A stretch of DNA of 64,000 nt from Ostrinia nubilalis (taxonomy: Eukaryota; Arthropoda; Insecta; Lepidoptera; Crambidae), in the NCBI RefSeq assembly GCF_963855985.1, contig NC_087093.1:6455501-6519500 (forward strand), in the 5' to 3' direction. Positions 25,011 to 37,167 of this stretch are shown one piece after another. Within the stretch, counting starts at the first letter, position 1. Each line of letters opens with the position of its first letter. The position numbers were made by a program, and so were the translations under genes. The notes beneath the pieces were generated by a model. It worked only from the letters and a program-made list of their open reading frames with translations, ran no database searches and had not been told where the DNA came from.

Positions 25011-27537
25011 CTAATAATACTTTATCAAAAGATATATTTTCGGCACAGAATCTGAAACAAGAAATTATAAAAATTACTATTTTATAATAAAATGCATTTT
25101 ACTTGGATAACATTATCAATAATCAGAATATACAAATTTATGCATCACTATGCATCAGTCGGGAAAAGAAGACAAAAAAAAATGAATCATCATGATCAGT
25201 AAATTGTTTTATATTAAAGACGTCAATAAAGCTTGTTTCAAACATACCTGAACGGAGATCAGACACCACGTACAAGGCTGCCCATGCAGTGATGTCGCGT
25301 ATACACCAAAAACTGAAAAGATATGATATTATAGATATAGGTATGATTTTAAAATTTCTCTGAATAATGTATAATATACCAGGTAATTGTTAACCTTATA
25401 TTCTACACATCGAAATACATTTTCTTAAAAATCGTCGGAGTCACATGTAAACTAAACAATCTATTTGATATTTAAATGATAAAAAGTTGGATTACTAATG
25501 TTTGGCCAAAAAACGTTTCCCAAATTATCACATCGCAAACAACGTTTCGCAAATTTTCATTTGGCAAAACAACTTATTGCAAACTTTTAATTCGCAAATG
25601 TCGTTTTTGGCATATTATTGTTTAGCAAATTATTGTTTGGCAAAGTATGTTTTGCCAAATGTTTCATTTGGCAAAAATATTTCACGATAAACTATTTACA
25701 AAACAATTTGATTGGTGCATAGAATGGAATACAAATTAGCTTGTGGTTATTATTTTGTTTAGTGGGTAGTTAATATAAAAATTTTTCTGAATAAATTTTC
25801 ATATTTCATTCTTTTTATCGAAATTTCCAAATGATTCATTAACAATAGAGATGATTCTAGCGCTCGGCGGCCGCTGCCGCGGCACGCTTCGCTCGCCTTC
25901 GCGCATTAAGGGTCACTGTTCTAACCTAACCTAACCTACTATTTTCTACAATACCTACTTTTTGCAACCATACTATTTTCTGCAATCTCTCTGTTTTACA
26001 TAAAATTATTGTGAAAACCATGACCATGTGCCTTATGCTTTGATTTGTGGGTAATGGTGGGTACTCGTAAGTATGTGAAGTGTCAATTTGACCAAGCAAA
26101 TTATTTGGGATATAATATTTGGCAAAATAAAACATTTGCTATATAAACATTTGCCAAGTAAAATTTGGCCAAATGTTAATTTGACCAAATGAATTAGTTG
26201 CGAAAAGTACAGTTGCTAAAAGTTTATTTGGGAAATGAAACTTTGGCGATAAGTTGTTTGCGAAGTGAAATTTGGCGAAAAGTAATTTGGCCAAACGGAA
26301 GGATACCTAAAAAGTTACCTATGTTATAAATAGATCGTTTCATCCACAAACACGCGCCCCACCAATTTTTGGAAGCGCGGGGTGCGGAGTTTCGAGCGTC
26401 ATTATTGTAGTGTGCGTGTGCAGTCATGGATGATGTAACGTGTACCGATAACACTTAAACATTAGCGGAAGAATGGTGGGGCGCGTCTTCATGGATGAAA
26501 CGATCTATACTATGTACATAAGAGGATGTTTACCTTTTCTAAAACTTCTTTTTGCTGCCTTTTGACTTTTTTTCAGTACTTCTCACTCCACCAGTATCAG
26601 AAACTGCAACCGTTAAGCCCTGAACGGACTTTCCTGTCGAAAAAAAAGTACATAACTTAAAAATGTGTAATTTGAAAACAATATGCAATAAAAATGTGAA
26701 TGAAAGATCAGATAAAATTTTATGCGTCATTATGCATCTGTCGGGAAAAGAAGACAAAAATAAAATTATCATCATATCATTTTATACCTGTGACTATTCA
26801 TGTTGTTGTTAAATTGGAGGAATTTTAATATAATTTTAGTTAAAACTACACCTTTACAATATTGTTCCTCGCCATTAACAGCTAACGAACCGAAGCCAAG
26901 TTATCTTTCATCATCTTCGGACGAGACAACAACTTATACGAAGTTATTATGCAAATAACAGTCGAACTTCACGTCAAGTTCGTTTGACTATTAAATAATT
27001 AAATCATACCTTGTATTTCTAACGCGTACCATGGTGGGATGAACTTGACCGTTCTTTACCTAAAACAAAAAAAATACAAATTACTTTAAGCTTTACTTAA
27101 AAAACAATATTATGTACAAGATTTCTCTTAAATATGATATTTACCTCAAATATCTCCGCATAGTCTTTAACTAAGGACGGAAACCTGTAAATTAACAAAG
27201 GGTGAGTATTGCAAAATAAATATAAATCCGCCTAAACAGGGCAAGTCATAGTATACGCATACACGTTTTAATAGTTATATGATGCGTCTTTGCATATAAA
27301 TACCCATAGCTTGTAGACTTTCAGGGGTTACGTTATAGTAATTACATGACTTCCCGTTACTTATACCAGATTTTTACGAATTGTATTAACAAATAATTTC
27401 CATAACTTCTTTAATAGACTATTTGACACCATTCCCCAATAATTCGAAATCACAACTTATTTAAAAAGACACTTCATTCTGGTCTTAAAAACTTAATTAA
27501 TTTTAAATTACCTGTAAATTAAGATTTCTGGTTGCAT
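25011..27537 (-). CDS. Tentative small gene of five tiny exons, about 73 aa, function unknown
   Basis: Exons on the minus strand: 27537-27512 (starts ATG CAA CCA), 27184-27145, 27059-27010, 25312-25248 and 25051-25011 (stop TAG at 25011). Every junction is GT-AG with a good pyrimidine tract, and the phases agree (2, 0, 2, 1), giving 222 bases with no internal stop. The product starts MQPEILIY, includes EIFEVKNGQVHPTMVRVRNT, has a short hydrophobic stretch (TAWAALYVV) and ends KIYLLIKYY. An alternative exon starting at 26633 would end it earlier (KVRSGLNGCSF, stop). I do not recognise the family. Two transposons lie in the third intron. Five small exons could chain by chance in AT-rich DNA, so confidence is modest. 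A strong core promoter at 32173 on the same strand may belong to it. Confidence 0.35.
25500..26296. mobile_element. Inverted arrays of TTTGGCAAA-like words forming a 797-bp element
   Basis: The left 190 bp and right 210 bp consist of degenerate words such as TTTGGCAAA, TTTCGCAAA, TTTAGCAAA and TTTGCCAAA spaced about 16-18 bp apart. The complement of the right end (GTTTGGCCAAATTACTTTTC) aligns with the left end (GTTTGGCCAAAAAACGTTTC), so the arrays are long inverted termini. The centre has a short GC-rich block (25860-25910) and (CCTAA)3. No transposase. Superfamily unknown. Confidence 0.6.
26330..26508. mobile_element. MITE with about 38-bp terminal inverted repeats
   Basis: The left end ATAGATCGTTTCATCCA continues to ACGCGCCCCACCA; the right end is its inverse (TGGTGGGGCGCGT...TGGATGAAACGATCTAT), with only a few differences over 38 bp. 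Total 179 bp, no coding capacity. Confidence 0.75.
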
Positions 27538-30180
27538 TGTAATTGAAAAAAGTAGTTTAATTGGGTTGACAAAATAGTGACGTCACTTGCTGGTATTGCC
27601 ATACAAAATTTATGAGTCTCGTTTTGACAGTTTTAAAAAGTACATCAAATAATTGGTGGTGTCAACTATTATTAGCCAATGCTCTTATGTTGATAAAAAC
27701 ATTTTTAAATTGAAAAGAGCTGAGTTGGTTTCATAGCCCAACTACGTAAAATTTATTCATTATAATAAATATGGTTTATATTAATTTTACTCGATAAATA
27801 TTGTATCTATCATCTTATAGGTCGATCTTATAAAATGGCAATACAGGTATCAAAATAGGAAGGTGAGTTGGGACACCTCAAACAATAAATTTATATTGTT
27901 TCTAGTGATAGTGTCTCGGCGTTCAACGACTTAAAAGTTTAACATCCAGTCAAAATTCAGAATCAATTTTCCAAACATTAATGTTTAGTAAGGAAGTATA
28001 AACCAAAAGACATTTTGTAGTGGTTTTGGAGAGTTTGTCACAAGTTCCCATACCTATGTCTATTTCTGTCGATATTTTGGAAGAATGTTATAGTGAAAAT
28101 TGACTCAATCATTCCGGGCAAAATAATGCGTTTCATTAAATGTATGTACGACATAGAACTTGTAATGTGCTATCCTTATCAACAATGTCGAGTAAAATAA
28201 AAAAATATTAAAAAATCGACCATGTCAGTACTTCTCTGGTACATAGAAGATGTAACAAAACAATAAAGCTTTTCAAAGGTTCGTCCAATAATTATTGGGC
28301 AAGTTTTTTTATTTAACTTCACCCACTTTTTACCTCCCATAAATGGTTGACTTCCCTTTAAATAAAATAAACCATAATATATTCCAGTTGTCCAGGAGCG
28401 TAGCTACGGGGCAAGGCGGGGCAGTGCCCCGGGGCCCCCAATTCTTACCAGAAAATCTCAATTGAACTGAACTTTGAAAATTTCTCCCATTTTCAAAATA
28501 AATAGAGAGAAATTCGAAAGCTTTATCAGGAGTAAGTAAGCATAATGACACTAAACTTGATAAAACCTTCAGGGCTTACTTTTGAGTATCATTAATATAA
28601 ATTAAAAGTAGAGATAATTTAACTGTTTTTTTTTTTCATAATAAAGTATAAAAAATAAAATACTACATTTCTGCCTGAAATAATGTGGCGATAGTATTTT
28701 TCTCCATTTGAAAATTGAAAACTGCGCGGTCTTTGCTAAGTAATCGAGGCTAATATTTTTTCCCAGTAGTGTGTTAAATAATAAAAGCGGTTGTTCCTTT
28801 GCTTCATTCTGCCCCAATTTTCTCACCCCCCATACTTATTCAAAAATGTTTTCATGTTACCACCTCTTCAAACTGAAGCGGGTCCTTCCTGACTCCTGTT
28901 GAGTTTGTTGGATACAGTCACATCATCATAACGAATGTTTCAGTCTCTGGACTCTACATAATTTATCTCCGACATCCCAAGATACGATCATGAATGAGAT
29001 CGTCACGCGTACACGGTCAAGTTGTGGAGACGCTCCGTAGGTTAAGAAGACACGATCATTTTTGTTTTTGCATTTCAAAAAAACGTAGGTAATTTTATAT
29101 TGACAACCTTTGGGTCTTTGTGATGAACCATCACTTGCGACGATTGGTTACGACCTAGTGTTGCTTTTATAAATTTGTAATTAAGAGCGTTTACGTCTAG
29201 CGTGGCATGTCAAGTTTAGGTAATTTCGATGCTAGTTTTATTCACACTAAAATAATTATGACTGTGTGCGTGTTCTCACGCTCTATAGTCAAACCAAAAT
29301 ACTTTGATCCACCATCGTAAAAGTGTGCCAGGCTGTCAAGTGACAGCTCAAGGAAACTATAAAATCTTCAAATCTTCCAACAACGACTCCATAATTATAA
29401 ATAATGGTATACATTAGTCCTAATCAATAATAAATAAGTAAATTCTTTATCAAATAGTAAATTATCAAAGGTTTTTTACTATTTTGAAAATATTTTATAC
29501 AGCCTATGTTCAGCAGAAAAAATTTTGAATTTTAATGGTGAGAGATTTTTTCAAATCGGTTCTATTCAAAACAAACTTTTCCTGTTTACTATTCTTTTTT
29601 TATCCGGAAAATGCCCACCAGCTGCGGGGCAGCTAGTGGGTTATGTGGGGTTCTTCCTACCAGAAGGTGGGTAGCCCCTACACCCACTAAAAACCTGACT
29701 GTTTCTGCCATGATCCATATGAGTGATATGAGGGAACGCGGGACATCACCATTGGCTGTTGCCTGTAGCATTCGTCCTTAGCCGCCACCAGACACCTCCA
29801 TGTCTAGCGACCGAGGCCTGTTAGGAAGGGACAGTTGGAGACCATAAGCTGTCCTCTTGCGCCTAGGGTGTCGGCGGCGGATAACCGGAGTGTCGGCTGA
29901 GGCCTCTCGCTCCCCCTTTCCACTGCTTCTTTCTGTGAAAGAACACTTTCACAGAAAGTAAGCACACTATAGGTACCATAAGATTATTTGTCTCATCATA
30001 TATTTTATACTAATGTAGATATTGTTTCCGAAAGCGAGCGGGTTCATTCCGTACCTGTACGCTTCATGCGTTCTCTAGCAAAATCTGAAAATCAGTGTTC
30101 TGCCCTTTTGAGGGTAGTGTTTATACTGAGCTCTTTGCTTTTTGCATCGCTGCGGCACACATCACTCTGACGCAGGGAAC
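27538..30180. other. Intergenic; retroelement-like remnant at about 29620-29940
   Basis: Mostly AT-rich and featureless. Two GC-richer islands stand out: 28390-28445, with TGCCCCGGGGCCCCC, and 29620-29940, with a run of short stop-filled frames resembling the untranslated part of a LINE. Neither can be assigned. Confidence 0.35.
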
Positions 30181-30703
30181 TACACTCAACATCAAATAAA
30201 CCGCACCTTCCGCGACGTGAACTTTAAAGATTTTCTTCTTACACAATCATGGTGCCCCAACAATATTGGTGTTATTTGAAAGCCCAATAAATATCCTTAA
30301 AGAAAAACACATTTAATTTCTTAATAAATGATTAACATATACCATAAATATGACCTGAAAAAAGACCTCACTTTGGGCTCACCTCTGGGATCAATTAGAC
30401 CAAATTTTATGGTTATAAAACCAAATAATGATCACACGTGTCCTCTTTAACAGATGGATAGCGATTAATCCCAACTTAACAGTTTTATAGCCATAAAAGT
30501 TGGCTCAAGCGTAATTACCTATTTTTTGAAGAAGTGACTCTGGATCCTTCTAAGAACACATTTTTGGGGTAAAAACCTTTCCTTTAATGAAATCAAGTTT
30601 AGAACTAGGCTTTCAAATGGAACCAATGTTGGTGGGAAGTGGGGATGCATACGTTTGAGAAGTGCTTGTTGCGGGAGGTGCGATTTATTTGATGCCGAGT
30701 GTA
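30181..30703. mobile_element. 523-bp fold-back element
   Basis: The left end TACACTCAACATCAAATAAA and the complement of the right end TACACTCGGCATCAAATAAA match over about 45 bp (continuing CCGCACCTTCCGCGAC / TCGCACCTCCCGCAAC). Inner stretches (CAACAATATTGGTGTTATTT and the complement of 30610-30640) also pair, so most of the element can fold as an imperfect hairpin. No open frame. Confidence 0.6.
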
Positions 30704-30944
30704 TTTGAAACGCTAGTCATCTTTATCTTATGTTGTTTTGTCACTTTTGTTATGTTGCAACTGTTGAAATTATTACTAACCTGTGTAACAAAATACCAGT
30801 GGTGTCACCTAGTGTGTTTCTTGACTAACTAAATTAATTCGATATTGAATTGAATTTCAATAGCAACTACACATAATGTGTGTGTTAAAAGCATTTAAAA
30901 AAGTGTGTTACAACAAATAAACAATTTATCTATCTATCTCACGC

Positions 30945-31870
30945 CTCTTCCCGATTGGTAGGGAGAGGTCATTTCCAACCGCCGCTCGTTCGCTTAGGCT
31001 GGGCACTGTTGGAGCGTGTCAGTCTGCTGCGGTGACTCACGTGCCAAGACTGCAGTGTTAACTGACAACCATCTACAGGCTCTCGGCCTATACGGTGGAG
31101 GAATGGCCCGAAGCACCCATGGCCCGGTAGAACCTGGGTCGCCCTTTGTGTGAGGCGATCGTGCCGTCGCACCCACTCCTCTAATACAGGTAGAACTGCC
31201 TCTAAGGTGCGACGTAAAATTTGGCTGACGGCCAGGCGTACCCTTCAGCACTCTAGGGCCTAGATCCTCAAGCCTCTACCTTTTGGTTTCCACCTCCCGT
31301 GGTGCACGTACACGTACATTTCCCCTTGGGACCTATGGTCACCTCGCAACTGGCGTCTATTCTCGGTTGTCGACACTAGCTTTGTCGCCACTGAGGATAA
31401 ATGGCATAAATAATATCGATTGTCACCAGTGGTGACACATACTTTCCCAGTTGTAGCTACAGGCTTTCTCACAACTTATGACAAATTAGAAAAATACATC
31501 CCAATTATGCCTAGTGGGGACGTACACAAATACTGACGCAAATGTCATCGTGCATGACATACGTAAAGTAAAAGTCAAGTAAGACCAGATGAATACAATT
31601 ATTATTAATTTTATTATTAGGCATCAACCGGCTTAGTGCGCCGGCGGTAGCCAAAAGCTTAGGGGTGAGACGATTCAAGTGGCCGTCAAATGACCACTGT
31701 CCAACTAACTACAATCCGAGGTACCTACCGCAAAGATTTTCCGACTGTAATATGTTGTGTATGTTCCCCCTACAACTAGGTGGGACCCTGCTGGCAGAGC
31801 CTTCCTATTAACTATTCTGTAACCACCTATTTATGGCAAATAAATTATTAGTATTATTCCTCTTTATAAT
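30945..31870. repeat. Retroelement-like remnants
   Basis: A GC-richer block (30950-31490) begins with (TCTA)n and CACGCCTCTTCCCGATTGG, and a second (31600-31860) ends in AATAAATTATTAGTATTA. Both look like the 3' ends of LINE or SINE copies, with a short simple-repeat tail. No RT or EN motif was found, so the class is uncertain. Confidence 0.35.
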
Positions 31871-32140
31871 ATTAGTAGGTATACATACATAACTTGCTGT
31901 TCCAAATTTTCGTCATTCGTTTTCGTTTCATCGCTAAAAATAACTTAATTTTATTTTTCATTACGTCTGAAATAGAATTTGTAGTAAAAATAGACTGTAA
32001 TGAAAAATAACAATAAAATATTTTAATTACCACGTGATCGCAAAATCTACCACCAAGATTTTGCGGATACACTATAAAAGTCCAGCTACCTGTCAAAGAT
32101 CAACGTACGCGTGACACATGTCAGCAGAGCACCGAGCGAC

Positions 32141-32205
32141 GTGACCTCACTCTGGAACGCCTCGAGGCGGACTGAATTTGAACGATTCGTGCGCGGCGTT
32201 TTATA
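32141..32205 (-). promoter_or_regulatory. Predicted core promoter: TATA, Inr and DPE in register
   Basis: On the minus strand TATAAAA (32205-32199) lies 32 bases before the A of an arthropod initiator TCAGT (A at 32173). Counting that A as +1, positions +28 to +32 read GGTCA, an exact match to the DPE consensus RGWYV. The predicted leader contains an 8-codon upstream frame (MCHAYVDL) and reaches a possible donor CAG/GTAGCT at about 32086. The downstream gene is uncertain; the tentative small gene starting at 27537 is the only candidate on this strand. Confidence 0.45.
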
Positions 32206-34969
32206 GTACTTTTCAAATACTCATAGAAAAAAAATTACAATGAATTATTTTAAATTTCAAAGTAAATATTTTAGATAAGATATTCTTCTATTATACTAAG
32301 CTATTTTTGTGTTGAATAAAGGAAGAATATTGGTGAAAAAATCACTTTGATTTTTGGGTATTTCACGTTCTTTTAATTTGTGATTTCTTATTGTAAAATG
32401 CTTAAATCTAAAAATTTTCTCAGATAACTATTTGCCCAAGGATCTATGCTATAGGATATAAATGTTTGTTAAATCGTTTTCACAGTATTTTTATAAAAAT
32501 TTCAGCTTGTAAACTGACGCTAAAGTGGAAATTTACAAAACCTGTGTGGACTTATCTTGATAGAATTCTTAAATGCTAAACTAATCGCAATATTTTCTCA
32601 ATTAACTATTTAGACGACGAAATTGCCTAACTATTTATGCCTATAACATATTTGTAGTATTACTGGTTAATGATTGTAACGAGTTGAAAAAGTACTGTTT
32701 TTGCGCCAAACGGCGTAAACGCTCTTAATACCACTATCGTCCCCGGCTATTGTTGATATTTTATTTCCAGCTAAACATACCCCAAACGATGAAAATTATC
32801 AGCAAAAAACAAGATAATTTGCTGTAAAAACTACAGCTATACTTTATCAGGTCACAGCCTCACAGGTATAACTTTCAAAGTTAGTCTATAAATTTCAATA
32901 ACGTTTTCTCGTCTCATACGCAGTACATGTAGAGAAGTGAAATATGAAATCAACTGAACAATTTTTAAAAGTTCAAAATATGAAATATAAACAATTTACC
33001 GCAACTTACCCTTCTTACCCTTTCGACTTTAACATATTATTCATTTAAGTCTTCCTTGCAGAAACATGAGAATGAATTGGTTCTGATTTTAAACAGGTGA
33101 TTTATCTTCTGATGGTATCGCCAAAGCTGTTAAGGATAATGAAAGATGAAGAATAAACTAATAAATTAGTAAAAAAAATTGAATGAATATTATTTTTTAT
33201 TAAAAAATATTTATCGATTATGCTTTTCGGAATAAAAACCACACAATTTGACAGGACTGGGGTCAAAAATGTGGTAATATTAGTTAAAAAAGTTTCCTAA
33301 TTTTCCCCAATTTGATAAAGATTTCTAAAAACCCTTTAAAAAATCTGAATTCCCTTAAATCTTTGAAATTAATAAAAAAAATTGCGTTTACTTAATATTT
33401 AATTTTCAGTGGTTACTATTAAATTGATTTTAATTCTAGTTTTTTTATGATAAAAGTTTTTTTATACATAAGTGTGTATTTCAACGGTGGTCATCAATTG
33501 GTGAAGGCAGGATTTTGCCATAATTTATTATGTTAAAAATGTGAAAAGGTCAAGTCCACGGTAATACATATTGTCACTAATGTGCCTTTGTTTATATTTC
33601 TGAACATCTGATAAGTCTTTTTGGTCGTAATTTTTATCCTAAGACTGACCACCGATCCACACACGCCGATGCCTTGTAACAAAGCAGCACTTTGTTTAAA
33701 ACAGTTTTAAAATAATGAGTACACATCCACATATTTATTGTGAACGATGTTTGATCTTTTACAAAATGTTATGAAATCATTTGTGAGTAGTATGAACTAC
33801 TTGAATTTTTCAAGTTCTTTTAAAAATGAATCTTATTCATAAATTAACATACCGATTTGGAGCCGTTGATAACATTTAATTGGAATCGTGTATGAAGTGA
33901 CTATAAATGGTGTTTCTACTTATATTTATCGTTATTCAGTCAAAACAGAATTACCTTTAAGTGTAGTGCATAAAAGCTTCTATTGTCTTGGCCAACTAAC
34001 GCATATATATGTATAGGTAGTACATCATTTGTAGTCGCACCATATCAGCCCATCCATCAGTCCTCTGCTGGTCGTAGGCCTCTTCCAAGACAATTCATCG
34101 CCTCCCATCTTCAGTCTTCCATATCCTCAGTATACTTTATACTGATGCAACTATTTCCTCTCGTTCCTACCGCTGCAACTCCTATGTAGCCAGGATCTAC
34201 AGCTTGACTCCCATTAAAACCCAACCAGTGAAGGTCAAGTTTGTCCCAGGGGAAAGTTAAACCGTCATTGGACCCGCAACGAAATTAATAATCAGAAGAA
34301 CATAGGAGGAGTTCGAAATTAAGGTTCCACTTCCCTCCAGTGCAAAGCGGATGACAGGTGACAAAACAAAGGCATAAGTAACCTTTAAGAAAATATACCA
34401 CGGACAGTAAGTATCAATTTGTGGGAACCAATCTTGCGAGCTACGTGTCAATAATATTTTTCATAGAATCGCTTAAAAATTTTCCTTGTACGTATGTAGT
34501 ACAGTTGTAGATGTATAAGACTGAACACAATTTGGAAAACCTGAAAGTACGTGCATACAACACGAGTCATGCTGAAATTCATCTGATCTAAGTAGAAGGA
34601 ATGACAGTCGTCGTAGTTGAAAAGTTAATATATCTGGGATCAGACTATAAAGCCGAATGACGGAGTCAACCAATTCTCACAGAAGTCGGTATCACTGTCT
34701 TATAGTCCACAAAGTTGTCCGTTCCACCGTTTGTAAAATTCTGAGGTTGTCTATAATCATAAAATTTCCATCGGTGTTATCTGAAAGAAACTGGACCAAC
34801 TAATAATATGTGCTTTCCACATCTCACTAACAAAAGTGGTAAGTTCCCGTAGAAGAAACCCAGCAAGCATTCAATAATAAAATAAAATAAACCAAGTGCT
34901 CTGCGAACCAATTAGGTTTAATCTGGGCGAATTTATCTTTTGATTTGAGTAAATATTTCCCACCGTTTT
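32206..34969. other. Intergenic, mostly featureless
   Basis: AT-rich. At 34040-34240 there is sequence of the CCATCCATCAGTCCTCTGCTGG type often seen near RTE LINE remnants. No gene recognised. Confidence 0.4.
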
Positions 34970-35287
34970 GGAGTTTCCCTGCGTGATCGAATCAGAAATG
35001 AGGAGATCCGCAGGAGAACCAAAGTAACCAACATAGCTCGCAGAATTGCTAAAATCAAGTGGCAGTGGGCGGGGCACATAGCTCGTAGAGACGATGGCCG
35101 TTGGGGCAGGAAAGTTCTCGAGTGGCGACCACGGGCTGGAAGACGTAGCGTGGGCAGGCCTCCTACTAGGTGGACCGACGATCTGGTAAAGGTCGCGGGA
35201 AGAGCCTGGATGCGGGCAGCGCAGGACAGTTCATTGTGGAAGACCTTGGGGGAGGCCTTTGTCCAGCAGTGGACGTCATTTGGCTGA
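34970..35287 (+). pseudogene. C-terminal fragment of an RTE-type LINE polyprotein
   Basis: One open frame without an ATG ends at TGA 35285-35287. It carries the conserved tail of lepidopteran RTE elements: RIRNEEIRRRTKV, KWQWAGHIARR, GRWGRKVLEWRP, GRPPTRWTDDLVKVAG, and WKTLGEAFVQQWTSFG just before the stop. No RT catalytic core lies upstream, so this is a truncated, dead copy. The frame is still open, suggesting a fairly young insertion. Confidence 0.85.
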
Positions 35288-35504
35288 AACGACGAAATAT
35301 TTCGAAACTCAAATTATAATCCTTTGGATTTATGAACACAGCACTGAAGTGAGAAATCCAGCGACTAGTTTTTAAAAAAGTCATAAGAATTAGTTAAATA
35401 AATACTAAATAATTATTACCAAAAAGACGCTTATTATTTAGAGTAGAATAATAATGTAGCTAAATGCTAGGTCTTACCGTCACATAATTTAGACACTATA
35501 AATG

Positions 35505-36025
35505 AGGAATTTCCCTATTCCCCAGGATGGTACCCATCACGTGCGCGCGCCCAGTGCGACGTTGGTCTAGGGTTGTAAGAAAGAAAGTGTTTGTCTGGAT
35601 TCCCATAGTTCTTCCCACTAAGTAGTGAGCATGCCTCATCCTTCTGATGAGGGGAGCCATGTAACCTACCCTCTCTCCACAGGGTTTCATGCATTTTCCC
35701 TCCAAACAAAAACAAAAGAGGTGTATGATATGTAGCGCTAAAGACTATGTGCGTCTTACCGCCAGATAATTTCTCCGGGGGATTTCCCCATTCCCCAGGA
35801 TAAATGATACCCATCACGTGAGCTAGGTGCGGCGCTGGTCTAGGGGTGTAAGATAACTGTAGTAGTTGAAGTCTTTGTCCGGATTCCCATAGTTCTTCCC
35901 ACTAAGTAGTGGGCATGCCTCATCCTTCTACTGATGAGCGGAGCCCCACATACATAACCTACCCTGTCCCCACAGGGTTTTATGCATCTTTCCCCCAAAC
36001 AAAAAACAAAAGGGGTGTAAGATAA
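35505..36025. repeat. Two diverged tandem copies of an about 280-bp unit
   Basis: Copy 1 (about 35505-35730) and copy 2 (about 35785-36025) share CCCCAGGAT, ACCCATCACGTG, TCCCATAGTTCTTCCCACTA, GCATGCCTCATCCTTCT and CCACAGGGTTT.ATGCAT in the same order, with scattered substitutions and small indels. Neither copy codes for anything recognisable. Confidence 0.7.
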
Positions 36026-37167
36026 TTATGAGCGTACGGTCAGATCGAACCGTTCCTTCTGTATAGAATGATGGATGCTTGTAATTAATGCAACTAAAAA
36101 AAGGTCAGAATTTTCATCCACCCATTCACGATCTTAGTTAATAATGTGTTAATTTTAGTAACCACTTGTTAGCATTTTATTACTGTAGTTACTGTAGTAA
36201 GCAATCAATAGCTCGAGTGGAACAAACAGGCAATAATATACCATTGATTGTGAAAGAAAAAGTTAAGTAATGTGACAAAAAAATTAGGTGACTCAGTATC
36301 GTCAAATGGTCGTCGTAATATAGATTTTTTTTCAACCTACATCATATAGCATAGAGTAAACATCCAGACCGTAAATAGGGAAACGAATCGGGAAACCAAG
36401 CTTACTTCTATTGAGAAGCGGTTAAAGTATACGAATGAAAAATAACTATTTTCGTATTCACCCGTTTGTTGAAGCCACTAATTTATCTTGAATCTGAGAT
36501 TATTTTAGAAGTGATGATTCATAGGAGTTTATAATGAAAACATTTCAGATTGATACTATGTGTAATCTTAATTTATTAATAAAAAAGACAAATTACGAAA
36601 TATTTATAAGTGTTGCCACACTTTACTACACTCTTTACAATTACAATACATAATCTTTTAAAAAAATATTGCGCAATAACTTACAGATCAACCAACTCAA
36701 ATATACAAAGAGAATCGTTCTACGAACAGAGAATTGTTCGTAACGCATGTTTGTATATCAATTTTAAAGAATAAGAATTTATTTAAAGTCTGCGATGCCA
36801 CAAATAGTTAAAACGGTGATATTTACTATCAATAATATTAATAAGAAGGATACTATAATAACTACCGTTAATGCATGAGAGTTTATATGATGTGGTTTAA
36901 AAGTTCGTACGACGAAGTGACCAGCCATAAAGATATTTTTTTCTTAGATATTATTTACTTTAACCAATGTCCGTTCACCGACTCTGAAAGACGTCATATT
37001 CTGTCTTCAGTCTAGTTCCAGAAAACTTTTGGGAATCATACAGTTGTTAACTACTTAGTCAAGTCCTACATGGAGTGACGGATAAAAATTAAGCAAAATC
37101 GTGGGTATAACTTTCGACGATTTCAATTTGTGCATGATCCTTAACGAAGTTTCTCAGAAACCCATAA
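36026..37167. other. Intergenic, nothing recognised
   Basis: AT-rich, no protein-like frame or clear repeat. Confidence 0.5.

Noticed and set aside
25921..25940. CTAACCTAACCTAACCTA, the insect telomere repeat
   Set aside because: Only about three units inside an AT-rich mobile element. Too short to claim a telomere fusion or interstitial telomere.
29589..31472. Several 60-85-codon minus-strand frames
   Set aside because: No domain, mutually overlapping, and located in retroelement-like remnants.
31872..32096. 74-codon frame reading SWTFIVYPQNLGGRFCDHV
   Set aside because: It has no ATG, and begins at a site that works better as a 5' splice donor of the promoter's leader exon. Not supported as a coding exon.
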